This document shows positions 1-5,504 of a stretch of DNA of 8,254 nt, one piece after another. A program made the position numbers and the translations under genes. This stretch comes from Alphaproteobacteria bacterium (GTDB lineage Bacteria; Pseudomonadota; Alphaproteobacteria; Rhizobiales; Devosiaceae): contig JAHJOS010000257.1 in assembly GCA_018820005.1 (NCBI GenBank), positions 1 through 8,254 on the forward strand, written 5' to 3'. The notes under the pieces were generated by a model that worked only from the letters and a program-made list of their open reading frames with translations, was not told where the DNA came from and ran no database searches. Each line of letters opens with the position of its first letter. The stretch's first letter is position 1.

Positions 1-399
1 CAAACTAGCCTGGGCGAGGTCCAGACCCAGCTCTACAACGCCCGGCTCAGCTATACGCCTGATCCCACCTTGCGCATGAGCCTGGGGCTGGCGACGACGG
101 TGGCGCCGCCCGGCCCCAATGGCGGCGGCACGACCCGTGTCGGCCACGATGTGACAGCCGACGTGGCCTATACCGTCAATCCATGGCTGGCGGTGCGGGC
201 ATTGGCCGATTGGAAACAGTCGAGCTATGTGGGTAGCACGCAGACCGAGCGCGGCTATGGCTGGGGTGTGGGGGCCGACTACAAGGTCAACGCCCACACC
301 GCCGTTACCGCAGACTATAAATACGATCAGTCCGACAGCAGCGTGGATGGCATCAAGGATGCCCACCAAGTCAAGGTCGGGGTAACGCTGTCGCGCTAA
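1..399 (+). CDS. Outer-membrane beta-barrel protein, C-terminal part (BBP2-like)
   Basis: This is the last 132 codons of a gene that starts before the window; the frame is open to base 1 and ends at TAA 397-399. The protein shows alternating polar/hydrophobic strands rich in Tyr, Trp, Val and Ala, such as the stretch around YGWGVGADYKVN followed by TAVTADYKYDQSD, joined by short Gly/Asn/Asp/Ser turns. These are hallmarks of transmembrane beta-hairpins. It ends in a strand finishing VGVTLSR rather than the usual C-terminal Phe. That pattern resembles the putative beta-barrel porin 2 family (PF10082) common in rhizobia-like bacteria, which is inference from pattern only. It probably sits in the outer membrane; substrate and role cannot be told. 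A TTG/ATG near 70-78 could open a shorter frame, but upstream coding continues in phase, so it is not a start. Its stop overlaps the convergent galU stop by 4 bp. Confidence 0.7.
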   Translation, partial: QTSLGEVQTQLYNARLSYTPDPTLRMSLGLATTVAPPGPNGGGTTRVGHDVTADVAYTVNPWLAVRALADWKQSSYVGSTQTERGYGWGVGADYKVNAHTAVTADYKYDQSDSSVDGIKDAHQVKVGVTLSR

Positions 400-1280
400 A
401 GCTGATCGGACAGGTCCAGCTTGCGCAATTCCTTGATGAAGCCTTCGCGGATGTCGTCGCGGTCCAGTGCATAGACCACATTGGCGGTCAGGAACCCTAT
501 CTTGCTGCCGCAGTCAAAGCTCTTGCCTTCATACTTGACCCCGGTGAAGGGCTGGGTGTGCATCAGCGTCTGCATGGCATCGGTAATCTGGATTTCGCCG
601 CCGGCGCCGCGTGGCTGATCGGCCAGCAGGTTGAAGATCTCCGGCTGCAGGATATAGCGGCCCGAAATGATCAGATCGGACGGGGCATCCTCGGGCTTTG
701 GCTTTTCCACCATCTGAGTGATCTGGAAGCCATTGTCCGGGCCCTCGCCGCGCGCGATCACGCCATAGGACGAGACTTCCTTGTGCGGCACTTCCTCAAC
801 GGCAATCACATTGCCGCCGGTTTCTTCATAGGCGTCCATCATCTGCTTGAGGACGCCTGGTTTGCCCTTGAACAGCATGTCGGGCAGCAGCAGCGCGAAG
901 GGATTGTTGCCCACGATATCGCGGGCGCACCAGACGGCATGGCCCAGGCCAAGTGGTTCCTGCTGGCGGGTAAAGCTGGTGCGGCCCGCCGAGGGCAGGT
1001 CCTTGCGGAGCGCCTCGAGTGCCTTGGTCTTGCCGCGCACTTCCAGGGTGGTTTCGAGCTCGAACTGGCGGTCGAAATGGTCTTCGATCACGCCCTTGTT
1101 GCGGCCCGTGACAAAGACGAAATGCTCAATACCGGCCTCGCGCGCCTCGTCCACCGCATACTGGATCAGTGGTCGGTCAACCACGGTCAGCATTTCCTTG
1201 GGCAAAGCCTTGGTTGCGGGGAGGAAGCGAGTTCCCAGGCCGGCAACCGGAAAGACGGCGGTTCTGACGCGCTTTGGCAA
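396..1280 (-). CDS. galU: UTP--glucose-1-phosphate uridylyltransferase
   Basis: GalU makes UDP-glucose and pyrophosphate from UTP and glucose-1-phosphate in the cytoplasm, feeding envelope and exopolysaccharide synthesis. The 294-residue length is typical. Visible motifs: nucleotide-binding GLGTR (14-18) with K24 in the PATKALPKEML stretch, QQEPLGLGHAVWCA (106-119), LPDM with the metal-binding Asp134, VEKP (191-194) with Lys193, GGEIQITDA (227-235), and the GalU signature FDCGSK (255-260). The start is TTG at 1280-1278. No in-frame ATG or GTG lies between it and the upstream in-frame stop at 1319-1317, and the first internal Met (Met30) lies past the nucleotide-binding loop. A GGAG Shine-Dalgarno (1291-1288) stands 7 nt upstream. 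The gene is transcribed divergently from galE and converges on the barrel gene with a 4-bp overlap, leaving no room for a terminator. Some alphaproteobacterial homologues are named exoN; sequence alone does not separate these names. Confidence 0.96.
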   Translation of the reverse strand: MPKRVRTAVFPVAGLGTRFLPATKALPKEMLTVVDRPLIQYAVDEAREAGIEHFVFVTGRNKGVIEDHFDRQFELETTLEVRGKTKALEALRKDLPSAGRTSFTRQQEPLGLGHAVWCARDIVGNNPFALLLPDMLFKGKPGVLKQMMDAYEETGGNVIAVEEVPHKEVSSYGVIARGEGPDNGFQITQMVEKPKPEDAPSDLIISGRYILQPEIFNLLADQPRGAGGEIQITDAMQTLMHTQPFTGVKYEGKSFDCGSKIGFLTANVVYALDRDDIREGFIKELRKLDLSDQL

Positions 1281-1291
1281 GGGTTCACTCC
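1281..1291 (-). promoter_or_regulatory. galU ribosome binding site deciding a TTG start
   Basis: On the minus strand GGAG (1291-1288) is followed by 7 nt and then TTG (1280-1278). Spacing and the absence of any other usable start fix the TTG as the galU initiation codon. An out-of-frame ATG-GAG-TGA (1293-1285) overlaps the Shine-Dalgarno; it is probably chance. Confidence 0.75.
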
Positions 1292-1296
1292 ATCTG

Positions 1297-1338
1297 GGTG
1301 CAAAGGTAAAGCTATCTCAATACCTTTACATTATCACC
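1297..1338. promoter_or_regulatory. Dyad of GGTG-N5-GTAAAG half-sites between galU and galE (candidate operator)
   Basis: The plus strand carries GGTG-N5-GTAAAG at 1297-1311, and the minus strand carries the same GGTG-N5-GTAAAG at 1338-1324. The two 15-bp half-sites agree at 12 of 15 positions, counting two matches inside the N5. They face each other across a 12-bp spacer (1312-1323), with the axis near 1317/1318. A nested perfect 7-bp inverted repeat, AAAGGTA/TACCTTT (1302-1308 and 1321-1327), lies within it. The element overlaps the predicted galU -10 box and start point and sits 39-80 bp upstream of galE. This placement suits an operator for a dimeric or tetrameric regulator serving both genes. 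I do not recognise the motif as belonging to a named regulator. Confidence 0.45.
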
Positions 1339-1357
1339 AGCCTGATTTTCGTTGCAA
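1330..1357 (-). promoter_or_regulatory. Putative sigma-70-type promoter for galU
   Basis: Read on the minus strand, TTGCAA (1357-1352) is followed by a 16-bp spacer and GATAAT (1335-1330). These match the -35 and -10 consensus at 4/6 and 5/6 positions. Transcription would start near 1323 and give a leader of about 42 nt before the TTG start. The -10 box lies inside the right half-site of the dyad described separately, so a bound protein there would be placed to block or modulate galU. This is consensus matching by eye, without transcript data. Confidence 0.5.
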
Positions 1358-1376
1358 TGTTAGGGGTTAGCGGAAA

Positions 1377-2363
1377 ATGGCTGTACTGGTTACCGGCGGT
1401 GCGGGCTACATTGGCAGCCATATGGTGCTCAACCTGGCCGATGCGGGCGAAACCGTGGTGGTGCTGGACAATCTGGTCACCGGCTTTGACTGGGCCATCG
1501 ATGGCCGGGCCGCGTTCGAGCAGGGCAATGCCGGCGATATCGACTTCGTGCTCGGGCTGATCAAAAAGCACGCCATCACCGAGATCGTCCACTTCGCCGG
1601 CTCCATCGTGGTGCCGGAATCGGTGGTCGATCCGCTCAAATATTACGCCAACAACACCGCCACCTCGCGCAGCCTGATCGAGGCTGCGGTCAAGGGTGGC
1701 GTCAAGCATTTCATCTTCTCCTCAACCGCTGCCGTCTATGGCATGACCGGGCTGGCACCGGTGGTGGAGACGACGCCGCTCAATCCTATCTCGCCCTATG
1801 GCCGCTCCAAGCTGATGACCGAACTGATGCTGGCGGACGTGGCGGTGGCCCACCCGATGACCTATGGCGTCCTGCGCTATTTCAACGTGGCCGGCGCGGA
1901 CCCCCAGGGGCGCAGCGGGCAGTCCTCGCCCATGGCCACCCACCTGATCAAGGTGGCCTGCCAGGTGGCGCTGGGCCAGCGCGAAAAAATGGATATCTTT
2001 GGCACTGATTTTGAAACGCCCGATGGCACCGGCGTGCGCGACTATATCCATGTCAGCGATCTGATATCGGCCCATGCGCTGCTGCTGGCGCACCTGCGGG
2101 GCGGCGGCGAGAGCCAAACGCTCAACTGCGCCTATGGACAGGGCTATTCGGTGCGCGAAGTGGTCGAGACGGTGCGCAAGGTCACGGGGGTCGATATCCG
2201 CGCCGATGAGGGGCCGCGCCGTGCCGGCGATCCGGCTTCGATCACTGCGACGGGCGAAAAAGTGCGCTCAGTGCTCGGCTGGGTGCCGCGCCATGCCGAC
2301 CTTACCGAAATCGTCGAATCCGCCTATGCTTGGGAAAAGCACCTGATGGTGCGCAATCGCTAA
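1377..2363 (+). CDS. galE: UDP-glucose 4-epimerase
   Basis: GalE is a cytoplasmic, NAD-dependent enzyme of the extended short-chain dehydrogenase family that interconverts UDP-glucose and UDP-galactose. The 328 residues begin with the Rossmann motif GGAGYIG (7-13) and the NAD-contacting DNL (31-33). The catalytic set is visible: Ser/Thr in SSTAAVYG (115-122, Thr117 aligning with the E. coli Ser124 position) and YxxxK with Tyr141 and Lys145. RYFNVAGADP (167-176) and RDYIHVSDL (221-229) are typical of the epimerase substrate side. The ATG at 1377 has AGGGG (1362-1366) 10 nt upstream. galT and galK are not adjacent, so a biosynthetic role in making UDP-galactose for glycans fits better than galactose catabolism. 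It is divergent from galU, whose product is its substrate. The next gene starts 20 nt after its stop, suggesting co-transcription. A UDP-glucuronate or UDP-GlcNAc epimerase activity cannot be excluded from sequence alone. Confidence 0.93.
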   Translation: MAVLVTGGAGYIGSHMVLNLADAGETVVVLDNLVTGFDWAIDGRAAFEQGNAGDIDFVLGLIKKHAITEIVHFAGSIVVPESVVDPLKYYANNTATSRSLIEAAVKGGVKHFIFSSTAAVYGMTGLAPVVETTPLNPISPYGRSKLMTELMLADVAVAHPMTYGVLRYFNVAGADPQGRSGQSSPMATHLIKVACQVALGQREKMDIFGTDFETPDGTGVRDYIHVSDLISAHALLLAHLRGGGESQTLNCAYGQGYSVREVVETVRKVTGVDIRADEGPRRAGDPASITATGEKVRSVLGWVPRHADLTEIVESAYAWEKHLMVRNR

Positions 2364-2383
2364 CCAAAAAGGGGAGCGGCTCG

Positions 2384-3583
2384 ATGCGGCTTTCCGTTTT
2401 CTTCCTGCTGCTGGCGACCCTGCCGGCCGCGGCGCAGCCCATCGAGAGCTTTGACAGCTTCATTGCCGGCTTTCGCAGCAAGGCAATTGCGGCAGGGGTT
2501 AGCGGGAGTGTCTATGACACGGCGATGGCCGGTCTCACCGCCGATCCCAAAGTGCCCAATCTGGTCAGCACCCAGCCCGAATTCACCACCACCATGTGGG
2601 ACTATATCGAGGGGCGCGTCACCCAGGGGCGCATCGGCCGGGGCAAGGATGCGATCGCCCGCAACCAGACCCTGTTTGCCTCGGTGGGCGCAGCCTATGG
2701 CGTCGATCCCTATATACTGGGCGCCATCTGGGGCATGGAGACCGACTATGGCGCCGTGCTCGACAATGCCGGGCTGATCCGGCCTGTGGTGCGGTCGCTG
2801 GCGACCGTGGTGCATCAGCGACGCAGTCGTCTGGTCGAAGACGAGGGCGACCTCATCGCCGCGCTCAAGCTGGTGCAGCAGGGACCATTGGATGCCAATA
2901 GTCTGGTCGGCTCCTGGGCCGGGGCCATTGGTCATCTGCAGGTCAATCCGTCCAATGTGCTGGCCTATGGCACCGATGGTGATGGGGATGGGCGGATCGA
3001 TCTGCACCATTCGCTGGTCGATGCGCTGGCCACCAGCGCCCGCTATCTGCGCGGACTGGGCTATCAGCCGGGGCTGGACTGGGGCATGGAAGTGGCGGTG
3101 CCGGACGGTTTTGATTATCTTCTGGCCACGCGGACGCAGATGCGGCCGGTGTCGTTCTTTGCCGAACGTGGCATCACGCGGGTGGCCGGTCGGGCATTTG
3201 CCGATAGCCAGCTGCAGGTGTTTCTCTATGTGCCGGCTGGCAAGGATGGCCCCAAATTCCTGATGACGCAGAATTATCTGGTGCTCAAGGGCTATAACTT
3301 TTCCGACAGCTACGCCATGAGCGTGGCCCATCTGGCCGATCGGCTCAAGGGCGGTGGCGGCTTTGTCGATGACTGGCCGCGCCATGCCAGCCTGCCGAAC
3401 CTTGCTCAGCGCAAGGCCATCCAGCAGGCGCTGATCGGGCTCGGGCTCTACGAGGGTAGCGTCGATGGCCGGCTGGGCCCGATTACCCAGGATGCCTATG
3501 CGCGTTTTCAGGCCAGCCGTGGCGAGGTTGCAGACGGTTTCATCACCAAGGCGGCCTATGATGCGCTGAGCGGGACGCAATAA
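2384..3583 (+). CDS. Lytic murein transglycosylase, MltB/SLT_2 family, with C-terminal peptidoglycan-binding domain
   Basis: This exported enzyme should cleave the MurNAc-GlcNAc bond of peptidoglycan, forming 1,6-anhydro-MurNAc ends. The 399 residues start at ATG 2384, with GGGGAG (2371-2376) 7 nt upstream; longer frames begin inside galE and lack a signal peptide at the N-terminus. Residues 1-17 form a signal peptide ending AAA before Gln18, with no lipobox Cys, so the protein is soluble periplasmic rather than a lipoprotein like E. coli MltB. The SLT_2 domain spans about 22-325: WGMETDYG holds the catalytic Glu119, GSWAGAIGHLQVNPS (176-190) is the substrate-groove motif, and DGDGDGRID (198-206) is the EF-hand-like calcium loop. 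NYLVLKGYNFSDSYAMSVAHLADR (297-320) is a conserved late block. A PG_binding_1 domain occupies about 340-397. Oddities: HLQV replaces the YGQF/QxQF commonly seen, and calcium-loop position 12 is His209 instead of an acidic residue. It sits between galE and an SGNH hydrolase gene on the same strand. Confidence 0.92.
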   Translation: MRLSVFFLLLATLPAAAQPIESFDSFIAGFRSKAIAAGVSGSVYDTAMAGLTADPKVPNLVSTQPEFTTTMWDYIEGRVTQGRIGRGKDAIARNQTLFASVGAAYGVDPYILGAIWGMETDYGAVLDNAGLIRPVVRSLATVVHQRRSRLVEDEGDLIAALKLVQQGPLDANSLVGSWAGAIGHLQVNPSNVLAYGTDGDGDGRIDLHHSLVDALATSARYLRGLGYQPGLDWGMEVAVPDGFDYLLATRTQMRPVSFFAERGITRVAGRAFADSQLQVFLYVPAGKDGPKFLMTQNYLVLKGYNFSDSYAMSVAHLADRLKGGGGFVDDWPRHASLPNLAQRKAIQQALIGLGLYEGSVDGRLGPITQDAYARFQASRGEVADGFITKAAYDALSGTQ

Positions 3584-3605
3584 CATCGCGGCGACTGCAA
3601 TGGCG

Positions 3606-3618
3606 CTGGCATGGCCAG
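3606..3618 (+). other. Small hairpin containing an unused in-frame ATG
   Basis: CTGGC (3606-3610) and GCCAG (3614-3618) form a 5-bp stem with an ATG triloop (3611-3613). That ATG is in frame with the downstream hydrolase but has no Shine-Dalgarno, whereas the TTG at 3638 has a strong one. The hairpin may be incidental; it is too weak and lacks a T-tract for a terminator. Confidence 0.2.
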
Positions 3619-3624
3619 TTTGCT

Positions 3625-3640
3625 AGGAGAGACCTGTTTG
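3625..3640 (+). promoter_or_regulatory. Ribosome binding site and TTG start of the SGNH hydrolase gene
   Basis: AGGAG (3625-3629) is followed by 8 nt and then TTG (3638-3640), the best-placed initiation codon in this frame. The in-frame ATG at 3611 lies upstream of this Shine-Dalgarno and lacks its own. ATG 3656 has only a weak AGGG (3647-3650) at short spacing. All choices keep the signal peptide. Confidence 0.6.
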
Positions 3641-4807
3641 ACGCATAGGGTGGCCATGGTCCGCTTGGTTATGACATTGCTGGTTGGGCTGTTCGTCATT
3701 GTCGACGTGGCGCCGGCCTTTGCGCAGTCCAATGGCACCGTGCTGATGGCGCAGGCGGAAAAGCGGCGGACCCTGTTCGACCTGCTGTTTGGCGCCGAGG
3801 AGCCCGTTGCGGCACCCGAGCCGACCCAACCCAAGCGCACGTCCGCGCCTGCTGCGGCAGCGCTGCCACCCCCCAAGCCGCAGGTTGAAAAGGCGCCCGA
3901 TGCCACCAGGCTTGCCGTGTTCGGCGATTCCATGGCGATCGACCTCAGCAAGGCACTGGAGCGGTATTATGCCGAAGATGCCAATCTGGTGGTCATCAAC
4001 CAGGGTGTCAGTTCATCGGGCTTTGTGCGCAGTGATTATTTCGATTGGGACAGGGCGATCGACGAACAGATCGCGGCCAATAGCTTTGATCTGGCCGTGG
4101 TGATGATCGGGGTCAATGATCGGCAGGAACTGACCGTCAATGGCGGAACGCTCGAGCCCTTGTCCGACGCCTGGAACGAGGCCTATCAGGCCCGGATCGC
4201 CAGCTTTCTGGGCAAGCTGCGCGCGGCGCGCAAGCCGGTGATCTGGATCGGCCTGCCGCCGATGTCCAAGACGCAGTATTCGGCTGCCATCAGCAAGATC
4301 GCCAATATCCAGCGGCTGGCCAGCTTTGCCGGCGGGGCGGAATATCTCGATATCTATGAGCGCTTCCTGGGCGAGGACGGCAAATATTCCTCTTTTGGCC
4401 CCGACGTGAACGGACAGAACGCCCGCATGCGCAAGGATGATGGCATTCATTTTGCTGCTGCGGGCGCCGACAAGCTGGCGTTCTATCTCAGCCAGACGAT
4501 CAAGAGCTTTTACCGTGGGGCGGGGACCGTATTGGCTGCGGTCGATCCGCTGGCGGGCACCGATGCGGCAACCATGCTGCGACCGCCCTATCAGGGTCTG
4601 GGCCAGACGCGACTGCTCGAAGTTGCCGGCGCGGTGATCCCGATCAGCCGGGTGGCCATTCGGGCCGATAGCCTGCTGACCGCAGGTCGCAACAACGCGC
4701 CGGCGGCGCCCTTTACGCTCGAACAACTGGTCGCGGCGCCAGCAGGCCGCGTTGATGCGTTTGGTGTCGGTACGGTCGAGCCGATTGCCCAGGCGGGCGG
4801 GCGCTAG
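3638..4807 (+). CDS. Exported SGNH/GDSL-family hydrolase (DUF459-like)
   Basis: This is a probable periplasmic esterase or deacylase; the substrate is unknown. With the TTG start at 3638 the protein has 389 residues. A signal peptide with a hydrophobic core at about 10-25 ends AFA before Gln30. A Pro/Ala-rich linker (about 55-86) leads to the catalytic domain. SGNH blocks, numbered from this start, are: I, VFGDSMAIDL with nucleophile Ser98; II, GVSSSGFV (123-130) with oxyanion Gly; III, GVND with Asn160; V, DGIH with Asp268 and His271. The sequence following block II, with SDYFDWDRAI, resembles DUF459 (PF04311). After block V an approximately 90-residue tail with no recognised domain follows, rich in Ala, Gly and Pro. 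It starts 54 nt after the transglycosylase stop on the same strand, so the two are probably co-expressed. Removal of O-acetyl groups from peptidoglycan or another periplasmic glycan is plausible but is inference. Its stop shares CTAG with the convergent hpt stop. Confidence 0.85.
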   Translation: MTHRVAMVRLVMTLLVGLFVIVDVAPAFAQSNGTVLMAQAEKRRTLFDLLFGAEEPVAAPEPTQPKRTSAPAAAALPPPKPQVEKAPDATRLAVFGDSMAIDLSKALERYYAEDANLVVINQGVSSSGFVRSDYFDWDRAIDEQIAANSFDLAVVMIGVNDRQELTVNGGTLEPLSDAWNEAYQARIASFLGKLRAARKPVIWIGLPPMSKTQYSAAISKIANIQRLASFAGGAEYLDIYERFLGEDGKYSSFGPDVNGQNARMRKDDGIHFAAAGADKLAFYLSQTIKSFYRGAGTVLAAVDPLAGTDAATMLRPPYQGLGQTRLLEVAGAVIPISRVAIRADSLLTAGRNNAPAAPFTLEQLVAAPAGRVDAFGVGTVEPIAQAGGR

Positions 4808-5352
4808 GCGTCCGGGTCGGTAAAGCGGACGGCGCCGATGTGGGGCAGGTTGCGGTTGCGCTGGCCATAGTCGATGCCATAGCCGACCACGAATTTATCG
4901 GGAATGTCGAAGCCCACCCAGCGCGCGTTGACCTCGGTCTCGCGCCGGCTCGGCTTGTTGAGCAGGGCGCATACTTCCATGCGACGCGGGTGGCGCGTCT
5001 CGAGGATTTCGAGCACATGCTTGAGCGTATAGCCGGTGTCGACAATGTCCTCGACCACCAGCACGTCGCGCCCGGCGATCTCGCCGCGCAGATCCTTGAG
5101 AATGCGCACTTCCCGGCTCGATTCCATGGCATTGCCATAGGACGAGGCTTCCATGAAATCGACTTCCACCGGCAGGTCAAGCTCGCGCACCAGATCGGCA
5201 ATGAAGATGAACGAGCCGCGCAGCAAGCCGACCACGACCAGCTTGTCGGTGTCGGCAAAATGGGTGGAAATCTCTTTGGCGAGGGCCTCGACACGGGCAG
5301 CAATGGCTTTGGCCGAGATCAGTTCATCAACGACATAGGGCTTTTGGGTCAT
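4804..5352 (-). CDS. hpt: Hypoxanthine phosphoribosyltransferase
   Basis: This cytoplasmic purine-salvage enzyme transfers the phosphoribosyl group of PRPP to hypoxanthine (often also guanine), giving IMP or GMP. The 182 residues match the usual bacterial length. Motifs: LLRGS (43-47) with the PRPP pyrophosphate loop, the flexible-loop SSYG (70-73), the PRPP signature VVEDIVDTG (99-107) with Glu101, Asp102 and the presumed catalytic Asp105, the base-contacting Lys133 in NKPSRR, and VGFDIPDKFVVGYGIDY (146-162). The ATG at 5352-5350 fits the family N-terminus, though no strong Shine-Dalgarno is visible upstream. It lies 152 bp beyond gltD on the same strand, separated from it by several inverted repeats, so an independent promoter is likely but was not identified. 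Its TAG stop overlaps the TAG stop of the convergent SGNH gene within one CTAG. A xanthine or guanine specificity is less likely but cannot be excluded. Confidence 0.95.
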   Translation of the reverse strand: MTQKPYVVDELISAKAIAARVEALAKEISTHFADTDKLVVVGLLRGSFIFIADLVRELDLPVEVDFMEASSYGNAMESSREVRILKDLRGEIAGRDVLVVEDIVDTGYTLKHVLEILETRHPRRMEVCALLNKPSRRETEVNARWVGFDIPDKFVVGYGIDYGQRNRNLPHIGAVRFTDPDA

Positions 5353-5375
5353 GGAATCGGCTCAACGGATGCGGG

Positions 5376-5405
5376 CACTCTGTGGCGCCAACTGGTAGCA
5401 GAGTG
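5376..5405. repeat. Inverted repeat in the hpt upstream region
   Basis: CACTCTG (5376-5382) and CAGAGTG (5399-5405) are perfect 7-bp arms around a 16-nt loop. The loop itself contains the 8-bp palindrome TGGCGCCA (5383-5390). The element lies 24-53 nt upstream of the hpt ATG. It could be a leader hairpin or an operator; no named regulator motif is recognised. Confidence 0.3.
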
Positions 5406-5441
5406 TGTGACCGGGGGGTAGCGCGCGCCCACGCGAAGTCC

Positions 5442-5460
5442 GTGTCGTATCGGTCGACAC
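5442..5460. repeat. Short inverted repeat adjoining the larger hairpin
   Basis: GTGTCG (5442-5447) and CGACAC (5455-5460) form 6-bp arms with a 7-nt loop. It lies 1 bp from the strong hairpin at 5462-5486, so a transcript reading from gltD toward hpt would fold two stem-loops in tandem. No T-run follows on either strand. Confidence 0.3.
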
Positions 5461-5461
5461 C

Positions 5462-5486
5462 CTCCCTCCCCGGGAAGGGGAGGGAG
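5462..5486. repeat. Strong G/C hairpin downstream of gltD (palindromic repeat or T-less terminator)
   Basis: CTCCCTCCCC (5462-5471) and GGGGAGGGAG (5477-5486) are perfect 10-bp arms separated by 5 nt. The element lies 18 bp past the gltD stop in the direction of its transcription. It would be a very stable RNA stem, but no T-tract follows it on the minus strand, so it is not a textbook intrinsic terminator. It could instead slow polymerase, protect the gltBD mRNA 3' end, or be one copy of a dispersed palindromic repeat of the CCCTCCCC...GGGGAGGG type, which I recall as frequent between genes in alphaproteobacteria. Confidence 0.55.
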
Positions 5487-5504
5487 CGGCTCAAGCATAA
5501 AAGC

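Noticed and set aside
1285..1293. Two-codon leader ORF ATG-GAG-TGA just before galU
   Set aside because: It overlaps the galU Shine-Dalgarno and is short enough to arise by chance; there is no evidence of use.
1325..1353. A galE promoter with TTTACA (1325-1330) as -35
   Set aside because: The -35 matches well, but no reasonable -10 lies 16-18 bp downstream (TTTCGT or TTCGTT only), so no galE promoter is called.
558..1370. 270-codon plus-strand frame across galU
   Set aside because: It is antisense to a clear galU with all catalytic motifs; the translation has no family signature and would run through the divergent promoter region.
2330..2383. Upstream extension of the transglycosylase frame starting at TTG 2330
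   Set aside because: It lies inside galE and would bury the signal peptide behind 18 extra residues; the ATG at 2384 has a strong GGGGAG at proper spacing.
2360..3586. 408-codon open frame antisense to the lytic transglycosylase gene
   Set aside because: It mirrors a gene with full family motifs, signal peptide and Shine-Dalgarno. The antisense product is rich in His, Gln, Arg and Gly without recognisable motifs, as expected from GC-biased third positions.
5462..5486. Textbook Rho-independent terminator for gltD
   Set aside because: The stem is excellent, but no run of T follows on the minus strand, so it is kept as a hairpin or repeat of uncertain role.
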